A DNA stretch of 64,000 nt, from the NCBI RefSeq assembly GCF_902686445.1, contig NC_062220.1:96410143-96474142 (forward strand), read 5' to 3'. The notes under the pieces are model-generated. The model was not told the DNA's origin and did not search any database. It saw only the letters and a program-made list of their open reading frames with translations. Positions 1 through 11,982 of the stretch are shown here, piece by piece. Both the position numbers and the translations under genes were made by a program. Numbering within the stretch: position 1 is the stretch's first letter; each line of letters begins with the position of its first letter. This stretch comes from Sciurus carolinensis. Lineage: Eukaryota > Chordata > Mammalia > Rodentia > Sciuridae.

Positions 1-570
1 TTATCCCTCTCCTCTATTCAGTAACATGTTTTATTTAATATTTGTTGTCCTGTGTCTGTTACATTAGTATTTAAATGCTTTATGTGTGTCTTACCAAAAT
101 ACTAGGACATACTGAAGGGCACTGCATCTGTCATCATTGTATCTACCTAGCTACTCAGCAGAGGACTTGACACATAAAAGAGGATTTCATGCTTTTGTAA
201 ACTTGAAAGGGCTTCACAAAGTGATTTACATTATCAAATGTGAGATAAAGATGTGAATGGCTAACTGTGCCTCTCTGACTTCCAGTTTCTGCAATCCCAG
301 TTCTCCACTTGACCCCAATATTATAGCTGTAAAAGAAATGCCAATCTTGACCAGTTTTCTGTCCTTTTTATTTATAGTCTGCTTTAGCATTGTGGTCCTT
401 GAAATCACTTTGGTTCTGACTTTTGGCCCTAATTTTAATAGCTGGTTTTCTGTCTTATTCTTTATTCTCTAGAACACTTCTATGTAACCTGGCCTCTATT
501 CCAGTACCTCTAGAACTAGGTTTAGCCTTTTCACAAATGGTACTGATATAATTGCATATTCATAGGCAAA
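1..570. other. Intergenic, no gene seen
   Basis: AT-rich sequence without a recognisable exon, repeat or regulatory motif. The short open frames here (226-408 minus, 257-472 plus) overlap each other, match no family I know and look like chance. Confidence 0.6.
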
Positions 571-1325
571 AGCAGAAAGCAAAATCTCAAGTCTCACACC
601 TTGTACAAAAGTAACTTGAAATGGATCATGGGCTTAAGTATAAATAGAAAACTATGAAACTACAGAAAAAAGTCATAGAAGAAAATCATTAGGAACTAGG
701 GAGTTCTTAACTTGACTACAAGCAGCACATTTCATCAGAGAATATATTAACAAACTAGAGCTCATTAAGATGAAAAGCATTTGCTCTAAGTGAAGTTCTG
801 TTAAGAAGATAAAACCACAGTTATATACCTAGGGAAAAAAATACTTGAAAACTATATATATTACAAATGACTAGATTCTATACTACATAAAGAATTTTTC
901 AACAGTGAAAACATTAAACCAAACAATCCAATTAGAAAATGAGTAGAAGATATAAACAGACATTTCACTGGAAAGAATACACATGACATAATAACACAAA
1001 AAATAAAAGATGTTCAGTGCTGTTAGCCATTAGGGAAAAGAAAGTTAAAACCACAGTGAGATTTCACTAAATACCTGTTAGAATGAGCAAAATAAGGGAT
1101 GGGGCTGCAGCTCAGTGACAGAGTAATTTTCTACTATATGCCAAACCCTGGGTTTAATCCTCAGTACCCACCCATAAAAAAATAAATAAACAAGCCCTGA
1201 AAGAATGAATAAAATAAAATAATGATAACACCAAATGCAGGTGAGGAAGTAGAGAAACTAGATCACTCACATGTTACAGGTGGTGATACAATATGGTATA
1301 ACCTATCTGGACAATTCAACAGCTT
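570..1325 (+). repeat. Old L1 fragment, ORF2 C-terminal region
   Basis: The sequence follows the order of the L1 ORF2 3' region: an 'actcaaaatggat..aagacttaaat'-like stretch near 610, a HMKK/REMQIK-equivalent stretch near 1000-1070, and the 'ggtgaggaagtagagaaact' block near 1242. It has many stops and is broken by an ID SINE at 1099-1192. It ends where the younger L1 begins at 1341. The same ORF2 segment recurs at 5690-6400, so the two are separate copies and not halves of one. Confidence 0.7.
1099..1192 (+). mobile_element. ID-type tRNA-derived SINE
   Basis: Shows 'ggggctgcagctcagtgaca' (A-box region), 'ccctgggtttaatcctcagta' (B-box region) and an A-rich tail. This is the standard tRNA-like head of rodent ID elements. 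It is diverged and sits inside an older L1. Confidence 0.75.
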
Positions 1326-1340
1326 TTTAAAAAAATAATT

Positions 1341-2780
1341 GGTAGGCTTTCAGGATGGCGGACTAGAGGGCGGCTGCATTTCATGATGCTCCAGGATGCA
1401 GGATTCAAAAGAGGAGATAGTGAGAGACTTGGGACCAACTCAAAGCCGCTGGGTGAATCTCTCCCGTTGGGGAGGCGTCCCGGATGGGGCGGTAGCCCCG
1501 GAACGCAGGGAACTTTGTGAAGTAGAGTTGCCCGGCGAGACGCCCCTCCCCCCTGCTGGAGCGGTAAACACGGAAAACTGGGATCATCGTAGAGGAGGCA
1601 GCTCAGCACAGCGCTTGGACTCAGAGTAACCACTGGGGCTCTGGGCGGCTGCCTGAGGAGGAGCAGCGTGGCGAGCTGTTTGGACTCAGATCGACCGCTT
1701 CTGAACACCGGGGCCTGCCCAGAGGAAGAGGAGAAGTGAGGCGGGTCGCTTGGTCTAGGAGTGACTGCATCAGAGTCACAGGCGGTTGCCAGAGGAGGAG
1801 GCGAGTGGTGAGTTGTTTGGACTCAAAGCAACCGCTCCTGAACACCGGTGGCCTACCTGCAGGAGGAGCACGGTGGGTCCCTTGGTCTCTGAGCGACCGC
1901 TCCTGAACACCTGGGGGGCTACCCCGAAGAGGAGGAGGAACAGGGTGGGTCACTTGGACTCGGAGTGACTGCCTAGGGCTACGGGCGGTTGGCGGGAGGA
2001 GGAAACGCAAAGTGAGTTGCTTGGACTCCTAGTGACTGCGTCGGAAACCGGGCTGCTGTCCAGAGGAGAAGGTGTGTGGTGGGTCTCTGGGTCTCAGAGC
2101 TATTGTACGGGGCTCCAGGTGGCGGCTCAGAGTAGGGGCCGCATAGCCAGGCGATTAGGTGCAGAGCAGGGTCCCAGGACCTAGGCGGCTTCTTGCTGGA
2201 AGAGCCGCACAGAGACACGCCTAGGGGCGGAGCGAAGTTTCCAGGACTGCGGGCAGATTCTCTGAGGAGAGACAGCCTAAGGAGACTCGCCTGCGAAGGG
2301 TGAGGCTCCCAGGCCCAGGAGGTAGGGCCGGGCCCCTGGGAACGTTGCAGAGGAAGACAGCCCAGCCCAGGTGGTAGTTGTAGATTGAGGGGAACCTCTA
2401 GGAGGGCAACTGACCAGCGAGACCTCCCCACCGGGTGAGTCTTCCCCGCCGGGTGAGGTTTCCCACAAGGTCGGTAAAACCAGAGACACAGGCACAAACA
2501 GGCCTTGCCTCAGCCCGCAGCCTAGTTCCCCTTTGGATGACCATTGGTCAACAAGTGGAGGCATCTCTGCCCACAAGCAGGGAATATACCCCACCTGAGG
2601 GTCACCAACCCTAGAGAGGCAGCTTCCTTGTGGAGCACCACATTGTCAACTTCCTCCAAGACTGCAGGCTACTGAAGGATAAGAGGGGATATACTAGCAA
2701 TCTTCAGGGACATTATAAGTCAATAGAGGAAATCTGCAATATCTTAATGACCCACTGATTCCTGAACAATATGAGAAAAC
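1341..2780 (+). promoter_or_regulatory. L1 5' UTR / internal promoter region
   Basis: A GC- and CpG-rich block embedded in AT-rich surroundings and placed directly before L1 ORF1, as an L1 internal promoter is. Open frames on both strands here are by-products of the base composition. The central part (1617 to about 2150) is tandemly repeated and listed separately. Confidence 0.75.
1617..2150 (+). repeat. Tandem array of ~65-72 bp units in the L1 5' UTR
   Basis: Eight unit starts marked by 'ggactc' or 'ggtctc'-like words followed by an 'agtgactgc / gcgaccgct' block: 1617, 1682, 1752, 1819, 1884, 1956, 2023 and 2089. Spacings are 65, 70, 67, 65, 72, 67 and 66 bases. Each unit ends in a gaggagga-rich part and a 'ggtgggt..ctt' block. 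Units are diverged from one another. Tandem 5' promoter units (monomers) are known in mouse L1, but those are about 200 bp. Confidence 0.8.
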
Positions 2781-2905
2781 AAGGGAAGAAAATGCCCCAA
2801 ACAAATCTAGATGTTACATCAATAAAATCCAATGACAGCATGGCAGAAGAATGACATAAAGGGAGTTCAGAATGTACATAATTAAAATGATCAGGGAAGC
2901 AAACA

Positions 2906-3784
2906 ATGAGATGAAAGAGCAAATGCAAGCATTGAATGATAGCACCAGTCGACAGTTAAAAGAGCAAATACAGGAAGCAAAAGATCATTTCAATAAAGAG
3001 TTAGAGATATTGAAAAAAAAAACAAACAGAAATCCTTGAAATGAAGGAAACAATGAACCAAATTAAGAACTCCATAGAAAGCATAACCAATAGGATAGAA
3101 CACCTGGAAGACAGAACCTCAGATACTGAAGACAAAATATTTAACCTTGAAAACAAAGTTGAACAAACAGAGAAGATGGTAAGAAATCATGAACAGAATC
3201 TCCAGGAACTATGGGATATCATGAAAAGGCCAAATTTGAGAATTATTGGGATTGAGGAAGGCTTAGAGAAACAAACCAAAGGAATGAACAATCTATTCAA
3301 TGAAATAATATCAGAAAATTTCCCAAATCTGAAGAATGAAATGGAAAATCAAGTTCAAGAGGCTTATAGGACTCCAAATACACAAAATTACAACAGACCC
3401 ACACCAAGGCACATTATTATGAAAATACATAACATACAAAATAAAGACAGAATTTTAAAGGCTGTGAGAGAAAAGAATGAAATTATATTCAGGGGGAAAC
3501 GAATACGGATATCAGCAGATTTTTCAATCCAGACCCTAAAAGCTAGAAGGGCCTGGAACAACATTTTTCAAGCTCGGAAAGAAAATGGATGCCAACCAAG
3601 AATCTTATACCCAGCAAAACTTACCTTCAAATTTGACGATGAAATAAAATCATTCCATGATAAACAAAAGCGAAAAGAATTTACAAAAAGAAAGCCAGCA
3701 TTACAGAACATTCTCAGCAAAATATTCCATGAGGAAGAGATAAAAAACAAAGAAGCAAATCAGCAAAGGGAGGAATTATCCTAA
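2906..3784 (+). pseudogene. L1 ORF1p, frameshifted
   Basis: ORF1p is the trimeric RNA-binding chaperone of L1. An N-terminal piece (2906 to about 3040; NEMKEQMQ, then EQIQEAKD) in one frame reads into the main frame at 3041-3784 across an A run near 3012-3021, where a one-base slip puts a stop. The main frame shows a coiled coil (IKNSIESI..RIEHLED), the RRM (LRIIGIEEG, then NFPNL) and the C-terminal domain (PRHIIMKI, ILKAVREK, ISADFS, ARRAW, RILYPAKL). Start codon and extreme N-terminus are uncertain. Confidence 0.88.
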
Positions 3785-3854
3785 AGGAACTGTCAAATAA
3801 AGGAGGAACCAAGTTGTGTCAAAAAAAAATAAACAAATAAATAAAATTTTAAAA

Positions 3855-5477
3855 ATGAACCAAATGACTGGGAATACAAATTCTATCTCAATAATAACCC
3901 TGAATGTTAATGGCCTGAATTCATCAATCAAAAGACATAGACTGGCAAATTGGATTAAAAAGAAAAATCCAACAATATGCTGCCTGCAAGAGACTCACCT
4001 CATAGAAAGAGACACCCATAGACAAAAGGTGAAAGGATGGGGAAAAACATACCATGCACACGGACTCAGCAAAAAAGCTGGAGTATCCATCCTCATTTCA
4101 GATAATGTGGACTTCAAGCCAAAGTTAGTCAGAAGGGATAAAGAAGGACATTTCATACTGCTTAATGAAGCATAAATCAGCAAGATATAACAATCATAAA
4201 CATCTATGCCCCAAACAGTGGCTCATCCATGTATGTCAAGCAAATCCTTCTCAATTTTAGAAACCAAATAGACCATAACACAATAATACTAGATGATTTT
4301 AACACACCTCTCTCACTACTGGACAGATCTTCCAAACAAAAATTGATTAAAGAAACCATAGATCTCAATAACACAATCAATAATTTAGACTTAACAGACA
4401 TTTATAGAATATACCATCCAACCAAGAGCAAATACACTTTCTTCTCAGTAGCACATGAATCCTTCTCTAAAATAGACCATATATTATGCCACAAAGCTAA
4501 TGTTAGCAAATACAAGAAGATAGAGACACTACCTTGTATTCTATCAAATCATAATGGATTGAAGTTAGAAATAAATGAAAGAGTAAAAAACAGAAACTAC
4601 TCCAACACCTGGAGATTAAACAATATGCTATTATATGATGAATGGATAACAGAAGATATTAGGAAGGAAATTAAAAAATTCTTAGAGGTAAATGAGAACA
4701 AAGAAACATCATATCAAAATCTCTGGGACACTATGAAAGCAGTACTTAGAGGAAAATTTATTTCATGGAGCGCATTTAATAAAAGAAGTAAAACTCAAAA
4801 AATAAATGACCTAACACTACAGCTCAAAGCCCTAGAAAAAGAAGAACAGACAAACACCAAAAGTAGTAGAAGACAGGAAATAGTTAAACTGAGAGCTGAA
4901 ATCAACGAAATTGAAACAAAAGAAACAATACAAAAAATTGACAAAATAAATAGTTGGTTCTTCGAAAAAATAAACAAAATCGATAAACCTTTAGCCACAC
5001 TAACAAAGAGAAGACGAGAGAAAACCCAAATCACTAAAATTCGGAATGAACAAGGAAATATCACAACAGACACGACTGAAATACAAAACATAATTAGAAG
5101 CTATTTTGAAAATCTATACTCCAACAAAATAGAAAATTTCAAAGACATCAACAGGTTTCTAGAGACATATGAATTGCCTAAACTGAAGGAGGAGGACATA
5201 CACAATTTAAATAGACCAATTTCAAGTAATGAAATAGAAGTCACAAAAGCCTACCAACAAAGAAAAGTCCAGGACTAGATGGGTTCTCAGCCGAGTTCTA
5301 CAAAACCTTTAAAGAAGAGCACATTCCAATACTTCTCAAAGTATTCCAGAAAATAGAAGAGGAGGGAACCCTTCCAAAAACATTCCATGAAGCCAATATC
5401 ACCCTGATACCTAAAACAGACAGAGACACATTGAGGAAAGAAAATTTCAGACCAATATCCTTAATGAACATTGATGC
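3855..5477 (+). pseudogene. L1 ORF2p, endonuclease and start of RT, frameshifted and truncated
   Basis: Endonuclease motifs are readable: LNVNGLNS (Asn), LQETHL (Glu), ILDDFNTPLS (the usual GDFN has become DDFN) and KIDHIL (Asp-His). The reading frame changes near 4170 and again near 5262. The RT N-terminal region ([24 protein letters not shown]) follows in the third frame and then ends at about 5477. The RT catalytic palm, the Cys-rich C-terminus and the 3' UTR are absent, so no enzyme can be made. Confidence 0.9.
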
Positions 5478-5690
5478 TAGGCTGATTGCTTATCTACGTG
5501 AATGGATCTCTGCCTGTGCCTTGACTCCAAGTTGATTTAATTCTAAGTTAATTCAAAATGTATATGTAGAAGGAGTAACTTAACATCTTTAAAAATTATC
5601 ACAGAAGGATAACTTTATAGGCTGGAGTGGGGAAGAGTTTTCTGAAACAAGAAACAGAAAGCATAAATCATAAAGGAAAGAATCAATAAA
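5478..5690. other. Junction sequence after the truncated L1
   Basis: Short non-L1 stretch with no A tail and no recognisable target-site duplication of the 1341 flank. Confidence 0.4.
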
Positions 5691-6400
5691 CTGACCACAT
5701 TAAAATTAGTGATAGTGAAACCATCATAGAGAAAATCAATGAAGTGAATGAAAGATCTGCATCAACTTGTAAGAAAATTGTGAAACATGTAACCATAATT
5801 ATGTCCAATATATAAAACAACTGAAAAATGAGCAACAATAACAAGTTATTGGGCAAAAAAACTTGCCTAATAGAATAAATGGTCAAGAAATATGAATAAA
5901 ATTTCACAAAAAAGGAAGTATTGCAGGTGCTCTTCAATATTATGACCATGATGATACTAATTTCCATCCATAAGACTGTAAAAAATAAAGTTGTACAATA
6001 GAATGTAAAGTAACTTGAGCCTTTGTCCACAACCGGTGTAGGTACATGTTACAACCACACTTTGGAAATCAGTTTGACCTAGCCTAAAATGTTGCCCTGC
6101 AATCCAGCATTGTGTACTTTACAAAAACTCCTGCAAATGTGTACTGGGAGACATGTATACCAGCTTCTACAGCAGCCATGTTCATAATAGCAGACCCTAA
6201 TGAGCAACACTGAAATGAATAAAAAATGTCCAGCAATTAAATAAAGCCAGAGTATTCATAAATGAATGAAACTCAGTTATATTCACCAATTAAAATGAAT
6301 CTTAAGCATCATATTGAGTAAAAAATAGCAAATCATAGGTAAAAAAGCAGTGCATTTACATTGTGCTGTATTCAAAAACACACAAAACATAGAGTTTTGT
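5690..6400 (+). repeat. Old L1 fragment, ORF2 3' region
   Basis: Blocks resemble L1 ORF2: 'catagagaaaatcaatgaag', 'ttgggcaaaaaaacttg', 'aatggtcaagaaatatg' and, further on, 'tataccagcttctacagcag'. Heavily mutated, with small deletions; no coding potential. Confidence 0.6.
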
Positions 6401-7500
6401 TAATGGACACAAAAGTAACACATTAGAAATAACACAATAAAGGTAAGAAGAAAGCGTTGATGTAAGTTGTAAGTTGATTAATGAGAATGACCAAGGAGGG
6501 CCCATGAGTGAATCCTGGGGTGCAATGATTTGTCTTCTTGAAGTGTTATGTGGACACTTCATAATTGTTCTTTAAACAGAAAGAATATGTTCTAATAAAC
6601 TCTGCTGTAAGAATGCTGTATTTTTCCATATTTTAAAAAGGTTAATGACATCCACTAAAATAACTGAAAGATAATCTATAGATTTGAAAGTAAGAAAGTG
6701 GGGGATATGCTATACAAATTTTATTGATCTAATGCAGGGGAAAATAATTTACAGAAAGACATAATTAGAAAAAGGAATAATTGCTTTCTGAACCAGAAAC
6801 TGAAAGAAAATGCAAAGTGGCCTGCAGGGCTAAACCCACAGGCCTGCTGAACTCTCTGGGCCTGGAATCCAGGTCTGGGGTTTCCAATTAAGTGAGGTCA
6901 AGAGGCCAGAAAGAGATTCATTCAAGACAAGGAATCAGAGAACCAGACTCATGATTTCATGCCAAGGAATGAGGTTAAGTTGCCCTGGTCATGAAAGGAC
7001 AATGGAGGGGAGAAAATACCCAACAAACAGTTACTGACCAAAAAAAGCATGTGGCTACATCTTTTAAGAAGCTAAGGACGGAAGGAAATGGGAAGCCCTA
7101 GAAACAGCATCATAAACAAGAATGGAAACCAGCTGCCTGCAGCCTCGGGTCTGAATCTGTAGTATGTCTCTATCACAGAAGAACTTGAACACTAACCCCC
7201 ATCATATTATGCAAATCTAGTTTGGAATTGGGAAATCATGTGGTCCCATTTTAGGGAATCTCAAACCTGAGTCTAAGAGATGGGACAGAGAGAGAGAGAG
7301 ACAGAGAGAGTGTACGCAAGAACGCACTTTCACCCAAAATTAAGTCTGCCAAGTAAGTTCAATACCTAGGAAATAACTAAGAACAGCCAAAAAATCAATA
7401 AGCAGAACTTTTTGACAAAAGTTTTAAAATCAGTGGGATTCAAATCTACAGGAAAAACATAATTGCCACTATAGAAACTGAATGCAAAAATAACCCAAAC
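6400..7500. other. Intergenic, no gene seen
   Basis: No exon, SINE or LTR recognised. A short GA microsatellite lies at about 7286-7309. Confidence 0.5.
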
Positions 7501-7504
7501 AGGA

Positions 7505-7963
7505 GCAGACCTCAAACGAATCAGCAAGCTGCCTTTATTAAGCAGTGGTGGAATGGCACATTTTCAGGGGAGAAAATGGTGACAGGTTACAAGAGGGATC
7601 TGTTTTTTATAGGTCTTAATGAGAGTTAATCATAGCAGAATGTTTAGTGTGGCTTAATCATTAGAGACTGAGCACATGCTGGTTGGGTAGTCAGGAAACT
7701 AGTAGTGTAGGTTAAAAATCTAACAGGAAAACAGCTGTAAAAGCTTGAAACTCATTGTTACTGGAATGAAAGTCCAGAGCTCAGAGTCCGTTATTTGCCT
7801 TCTCCACCCAGGTCCCATTATCACTGGGAAAGGATGAAAGCCCAGAGCCAGGCATTGTTTGCCTTCCCCTCTTCCTCTCCCAGATTACACTGTCCTCCTT
7901 TTCTCCCTGGGGGCTGTCCCCTTTTCTTGAGGGATGTTATTTTCCTTCAGAAACAAACAAAAA
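7505..7963 (-). mobile_element. Candidate solo LTR (ERV-type)
   Basis: Read on the minus strand this is about 460 bases beginning TGTTTG and ending soon after 'ctgcttaataaaggcagctt', a poly(A) signal placed as in an LTR R region. An imperfect 64-bp direct duplication (7753-7805 and 7816-7870) lies in what would be U3, where LTR enhancers are often duplicated. No internal retroviral sequence and no clear flanking duplication were seen, and the family is not recognised. Confidence 0.45.
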
Positions 7964-8660
7964 ACAAAAATGATGAAACACAAAGGAGTCGCATGAAACT
8001 GAAGAGGGGATTTTTAAACAGATCTAAAGATTTTAGAAGAGTAAGTAGTGTCAGTGAAAGTAATAGTGCCCATATAAATTAGTAAAATGAAAGACAATAC
8101 TGTGAAGTCCCACAGTGCAGTACAGAAATAGATAACATTTTCAAATGAAAGAGCAATAAGGCATAGGAGGGAAAGAGAAATTCCAAAACATGCATGACAG
8201 GTACTACAAAAGAGAAGATGGAAGACAGAGAAAATTACATAGTTAAAAGCAAGCAATGTTTAATAGAGGCGAGTGCATAAGAAATACTAAAAGAATTCTG
8301 CTCTTTTTTTCATTGTTGATTTGTAAACGTTCTTTTCAGATATTGATCCTTTATCGATAAAAAAAGATGAGGCAATTCATCACCCTTAGACCTACCACAC
8401 AAAAAATGATAAAGGAGTCCCCAGAAGATGAAATGAAGGGTGCTATTAACAACACAGAAGCACATAACAACACAAAGTTCTTTTGTAAAGGGAAAAATAT
8501 GGGAAATACAGAATATGTAATACTGCAATCACTTTTAATTTTGGCATCGAATTTAAATGATAAAACCAAAAATAACTGTAAATACATGCTAATGGATACA
8601 CAGTATAAAAAAGGTATTTGTGACAGAAAGTCAAATGAGAACAGAGATGTAAAGAAATAG

Positions 8661-8866
8661 TGTTTGGTCAGGCATGGTGGGGTGTGCCTATAATCCCAGT
8701 GACTCAGGAGGCTGAGGCAGGAGGATCACAATTTCAATAGCAGCCTCAGTAATCTGGCCAGGCCCCATCTCAAAATCTGAAAAAATAAAAAGAGCGGTGG
8801 GTGTGGTATGGTGGTAAAGCACCCCTGTGTTCAATTCCCCAGTACCAAAAAAATAAAAAATAAAAC
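8661..8866 (+). mobile_element. B1-dID dimeric SINE with 10-bp TSD
   Basis: The left half is B1/7SL-like ('ggcatggtggggtgtgccta', 'ctgaggcaggaggatcacaa'). The right half is ID-like ('gtggtaaagcacccctgtgt', 'tcaattccccagtacc'), followed by an A-rich tail. It is flanked by identical AAAGAAATAG at 8651-8660 and 8867-8876. The B1+ID fusion is the main reason for calling the genome squirrel-related. Confidence 0.9.
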
Positions 8867-9078
8867 AAAGAAATAGAGCTTTTGTATGCAATTGAAGTTG
8901 TTAGCAGTTTATAATAAATTGTTGTCACTTTAAGATGTTTTAGGTAATCCTATAAGTTTCTATAGATGATACACAAAAAGAGATGAGATAGTAGTCAAAG
9001 TGTATCAATTAGAAAACATCAACAAAACACAAAGAAGGCAGCAAGAGAGGGAAAAAAGTCAAAATAGCTACAAGACAG

Positions 9079-9516
9079 TTTTAGTCAGCTTTTTTGCCAC
9101 TGTAACCAAAAGATCTGACAAGAGCAATTTTAGAGGAGGAAAAGTTTATTTAGGGATCATGGTTTCAGAGGCCTCAGTCCATAGATGGCCATTTCCATTG
9201 CTCTGGGCCCCAAGTGAGGCAGCACAGCAGGGTAGAAGTGTGTGGAGAAGGAAAGCAGCTCAAAACAAGGCAATCAGGAAGCAGAGAGAACTCCACTCAC
9301 TAGGAACAAAATACAAACCCCAAAGGCATGCCCCCAGTACCTATCTCATCCAGCCATACCCTACTTTCCTGAAGTTACCACCCAATTAATCCTATCAGTG
9401 GATTAATCCACTGCTTAGGTTACAGTTCTCATAATCTAATAATTTCACCTCTGAACATTTTTGCATTGTCTTACACATGAGCTTTTTGGGGGACACCTCA
9501 TATTTAAATCGTAACA
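9079..9516 (-). mobile_element. MaLR-like solo LTR, antisense
   Basis: Begins 'ttttagtcagc' and ends 'tttaaatcgtaaca', the antisense image of an LTR starting TGTTATGGTTTGGATAT and ending CTGACTAACA. The same family occurs sense at 28049-28476 and antisense at 38049-38500. Its insertion splits the old L1. The open frame across 9000-9389 is an accident of this composite. Confidence 0.75.
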
Positions 9517-11282
9517 GAGGCATAGAGAAAACTAATAACAAAAGGCCAGAGTAAGTGTTTGCCCTCAGTAATTCTTTTAAATTCAAATGAATTATAAGGA
9601 CCATGAAAAGACATCAAGTACTTGAATGAACAAACACAACAAAAACCCCTCTATGTGCTGTCTGCCAGAGACTCTCTCTAGACTCAAGGATACATACATA
9701 TTGAAAATGAAAACATAAAAGAGGATATTCCATGCAAATAATAACCAAGAGATCAGAGGTTGCTATACTTATTTTAGATAAAATAGACTATGTAAAAAAG
9801 CTGCCCAAGTGACAAAGAAGGACATTTTATAACAATAAAAGTCAATTCACCAGAAAGCTATCACAATCACAAATAAATGTACACTTAAGATCAGAATTCC
9901 AAACTACATGAGGCAAATATTGACATAATTGAAAGGAGAAACAGAAAACACAGCAATAGCATAGGAAACTTCAATACTTTGCTTTCAATAGTGTATAGAA
10001 CAACCACAAGGTTGACACAAGGTCAATAAGGAAACGGAGGACTTGAACAGCACTGCAAATGTACCAGACCTAATGGATGTATAGAGAATGCTTTTCCCAA
10101 TGGCAGCAGAATACATATTCTACTCAAGTGCACATACAACATTCTTTGAAACAAGCCATATGTTAGGCCACAAGACAAGTCTTAACAAATTTACAAAGAT
10201 TGAATCATACCATGTATCAGTTACAACCACAGTGGAATGAAATTAGAAAACAATAGCAAAAGGAAAGTTGGAAACTTTACAAATATGTAGAAATTAAACA
10301 ACACATCCCTAAACAATCAAGGTCAAAGATGAAATCAGAAGGAAATTTTGAAAGTATCTTGGGAAAAATGAAAATGAAAAGATAACATTCAAAAATGTGT
10401 GAGATACTGAGATAGCACTACTCAGAGGGATGTCTCTCATATTCTCTCATTAAAAAGAAAAAAAAAAATCTCAAATCAACAACCGAAGTTTACACCTCAA
10501 AAACTAGAAAAGAAGAATAAACTGAATCAAAGAGGAAGAATAAACATCAGAGAAGAAATAAATGAAATAGGTAACAGGAAACCAATGAATGAAATTGATA
10601 ATCCCTTAGCAAGACAAAGAAAAAGAAAGCAAATAAAAGAGAAAATATTACAACTACTTATAAAGAAATAAAAAGAAGTATTAGAAACTACTATATTATA
10701 CAACAGCACATTGCATAACCTAGAATTGGATAAATTCCTAGAAACATAATACCTATAAAGACTGAATCTGAAGGAAATTTGAATCTGAAAGAAATAAAAA
10801 AGATCTATAACCAGTGAAAAGATTGAATCAGCAATTAAAAATATCTGTCTCCCAAATTTTAGAACCAGAGGGCTTCACTACAGAATTCTACAATACACTT
10901 AAAAGGAGAATTAACACCAATACTCCTTAAATTCTTCCAGAATATTGAAGAAGAGGGAAGATTTATAAACTCCATTCATGAAGTTAATGCTACCCTGATA
11001 CTAAAGTCAAATATGCTATGTATGAAAAAAGAGTAAAGCTAGATTAAAGAACTAAATGTAAGATCTGAAACTGTAAAATTCCAGAAGAAATTATAAGCAA
11101 AAACTTCATGACACTGAATTTTCTAATGATTTCCACAGAGTGAAGAGGCACCCTCAGAGTTGGTTAAAACACTGGCAAACCACAGACCTGATAAGGATCT
11201 ATTTTCAAAATGTAAAAAGAACTACAACTTGACAACAACCAAAAACCTCAACCTGATTAAAAATGGGTAAAGGATGAAAGCT

Positions 11283-11500
11283 GTAGAAAGCTGTAGCAGG
11301 AGGATCACAAGTTCCAGGCCAGTCTCTGCAAAACAAAAAACATAAAAGGGGATATAGCTCAGTTGGTAGAGTGCCTGACTTGCAAGCACAAGGCCCTGGG
11401 TTCAAATCCCTAGCACCGCAAAAAAAAAAAAAAACATAAAAGGGACTGTGGATGTAGCTTACTGGTTGGGTACCACTGGGTTTGATCCCAGTAACTAACA
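11283..11500 (+). mobile_element. B1-dID remnant split by a later ID SINE
   Basis: The left half is 'gtagcaggaggatcacaagt' with 'ccaggccagtctctgcaaaa' (11291-11335). The right ID half is 'ggatgtagcttactggttgg' with 'gggtttgatcccagtaac' (11449-11496). Between them sits a complete ID element at about 11348-11430, flanked by 'aaaaaacataaaaggg' copies (about 11335 and 11429). Confidence 0.7.
11348..11430 (+). mobile_element. ID SINE with intact Pol III boxes
   Basis: The A box 'tagctcagttgg' and B box 'ggttcaaatcc' both match the tRNA promoter consensus, followed by 'agcaccgc' and a run of A. The flanking 'acataaaaggg' duplication supports retroposition into the B1-dID remnant. Confidence 0.85.
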
Positions 11501-11565
11501 CACACACACACACACTCTCTCTCTCTCTCTCATATACATGGAAAGAAAGAAAGAAAGAAAAGGGC
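11500..11565 (+). repeat. Compound (CA)n(CT)n and (GAAA)n microsatellite
   Basis: Consecutive CA, CT and GAAA runs directly after the SINE tail; a typical microsatellite seeded by a retroposon tail. Confidence 0.9.
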
Positions 11566-11982
11566 AAAAAAGGAAATAATTTTAATAGACATTTCTCTAG
11601 TGAAAATATACAAATGACTAACAAGCATATGGAAAGGTTACTAACATCATTAATCATTAGAGAAATGCAAATCAAAACTACAAATGATCTATCAAAAAAA
11701 ATGTAGGTGTTACTAAGATCTGGAGAATCAGAATCCTTGTGCGCTGTTGGTATGAATATAAAATTGTGTAAGGGCTATGGAAAAGAGTAAATAAATAAAA
11801 TTTTATTTAAAATAAATTCTATATGATCCATCAATCCCACAAAAAGATTGAAAGCAGGATGTTCCAGAGATATTGCATAGCTGTGTTCATTGTAGCATAA
11901 TTCACAATGACCAAGAGGTGGAAATAACCCAAAACATCCAACAAAGGATAAAGAAAACATGGATAAAGAAAACATGTATATA

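Larger units (their letters stand above)
1341..5477 (+). mobile_element. L1 retrotransposon, 5' end present, 3' half missing
   Basis: In order: a GC-rich 5' UTR (1341 to about 2780), ORF1 (about 2906-3784) and ORF2 (from 3855). It stops at about 5477, just after the RT-domain stretch PISLMNID, with no 3' UTR or A tail. Near its 5' end 'caggatggcggac' (1351-1363) holds an ATGGCGG core of the type YY1 binds in L1 promoters. Divergence is modest, since long open stretches remain, but both ORFs carry frameshifts, so the copy is dead. Loss of the 3' end is not what reverse-transcription truncation produces. Confidence 0.92.

Noticed and set aside
1316..2594. Several 60-170 residue open frames on both strands, rich in Pro, Arg and Ser
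   Set aside because: They lie in the GC-rich, tandemly repeated L1 5' UTR, overlap each other in several frames and show no domain.
9000..9389. 129-residue open frame
   Set aside because: It runs from old L1 into an antisense LTR; a chance composite.
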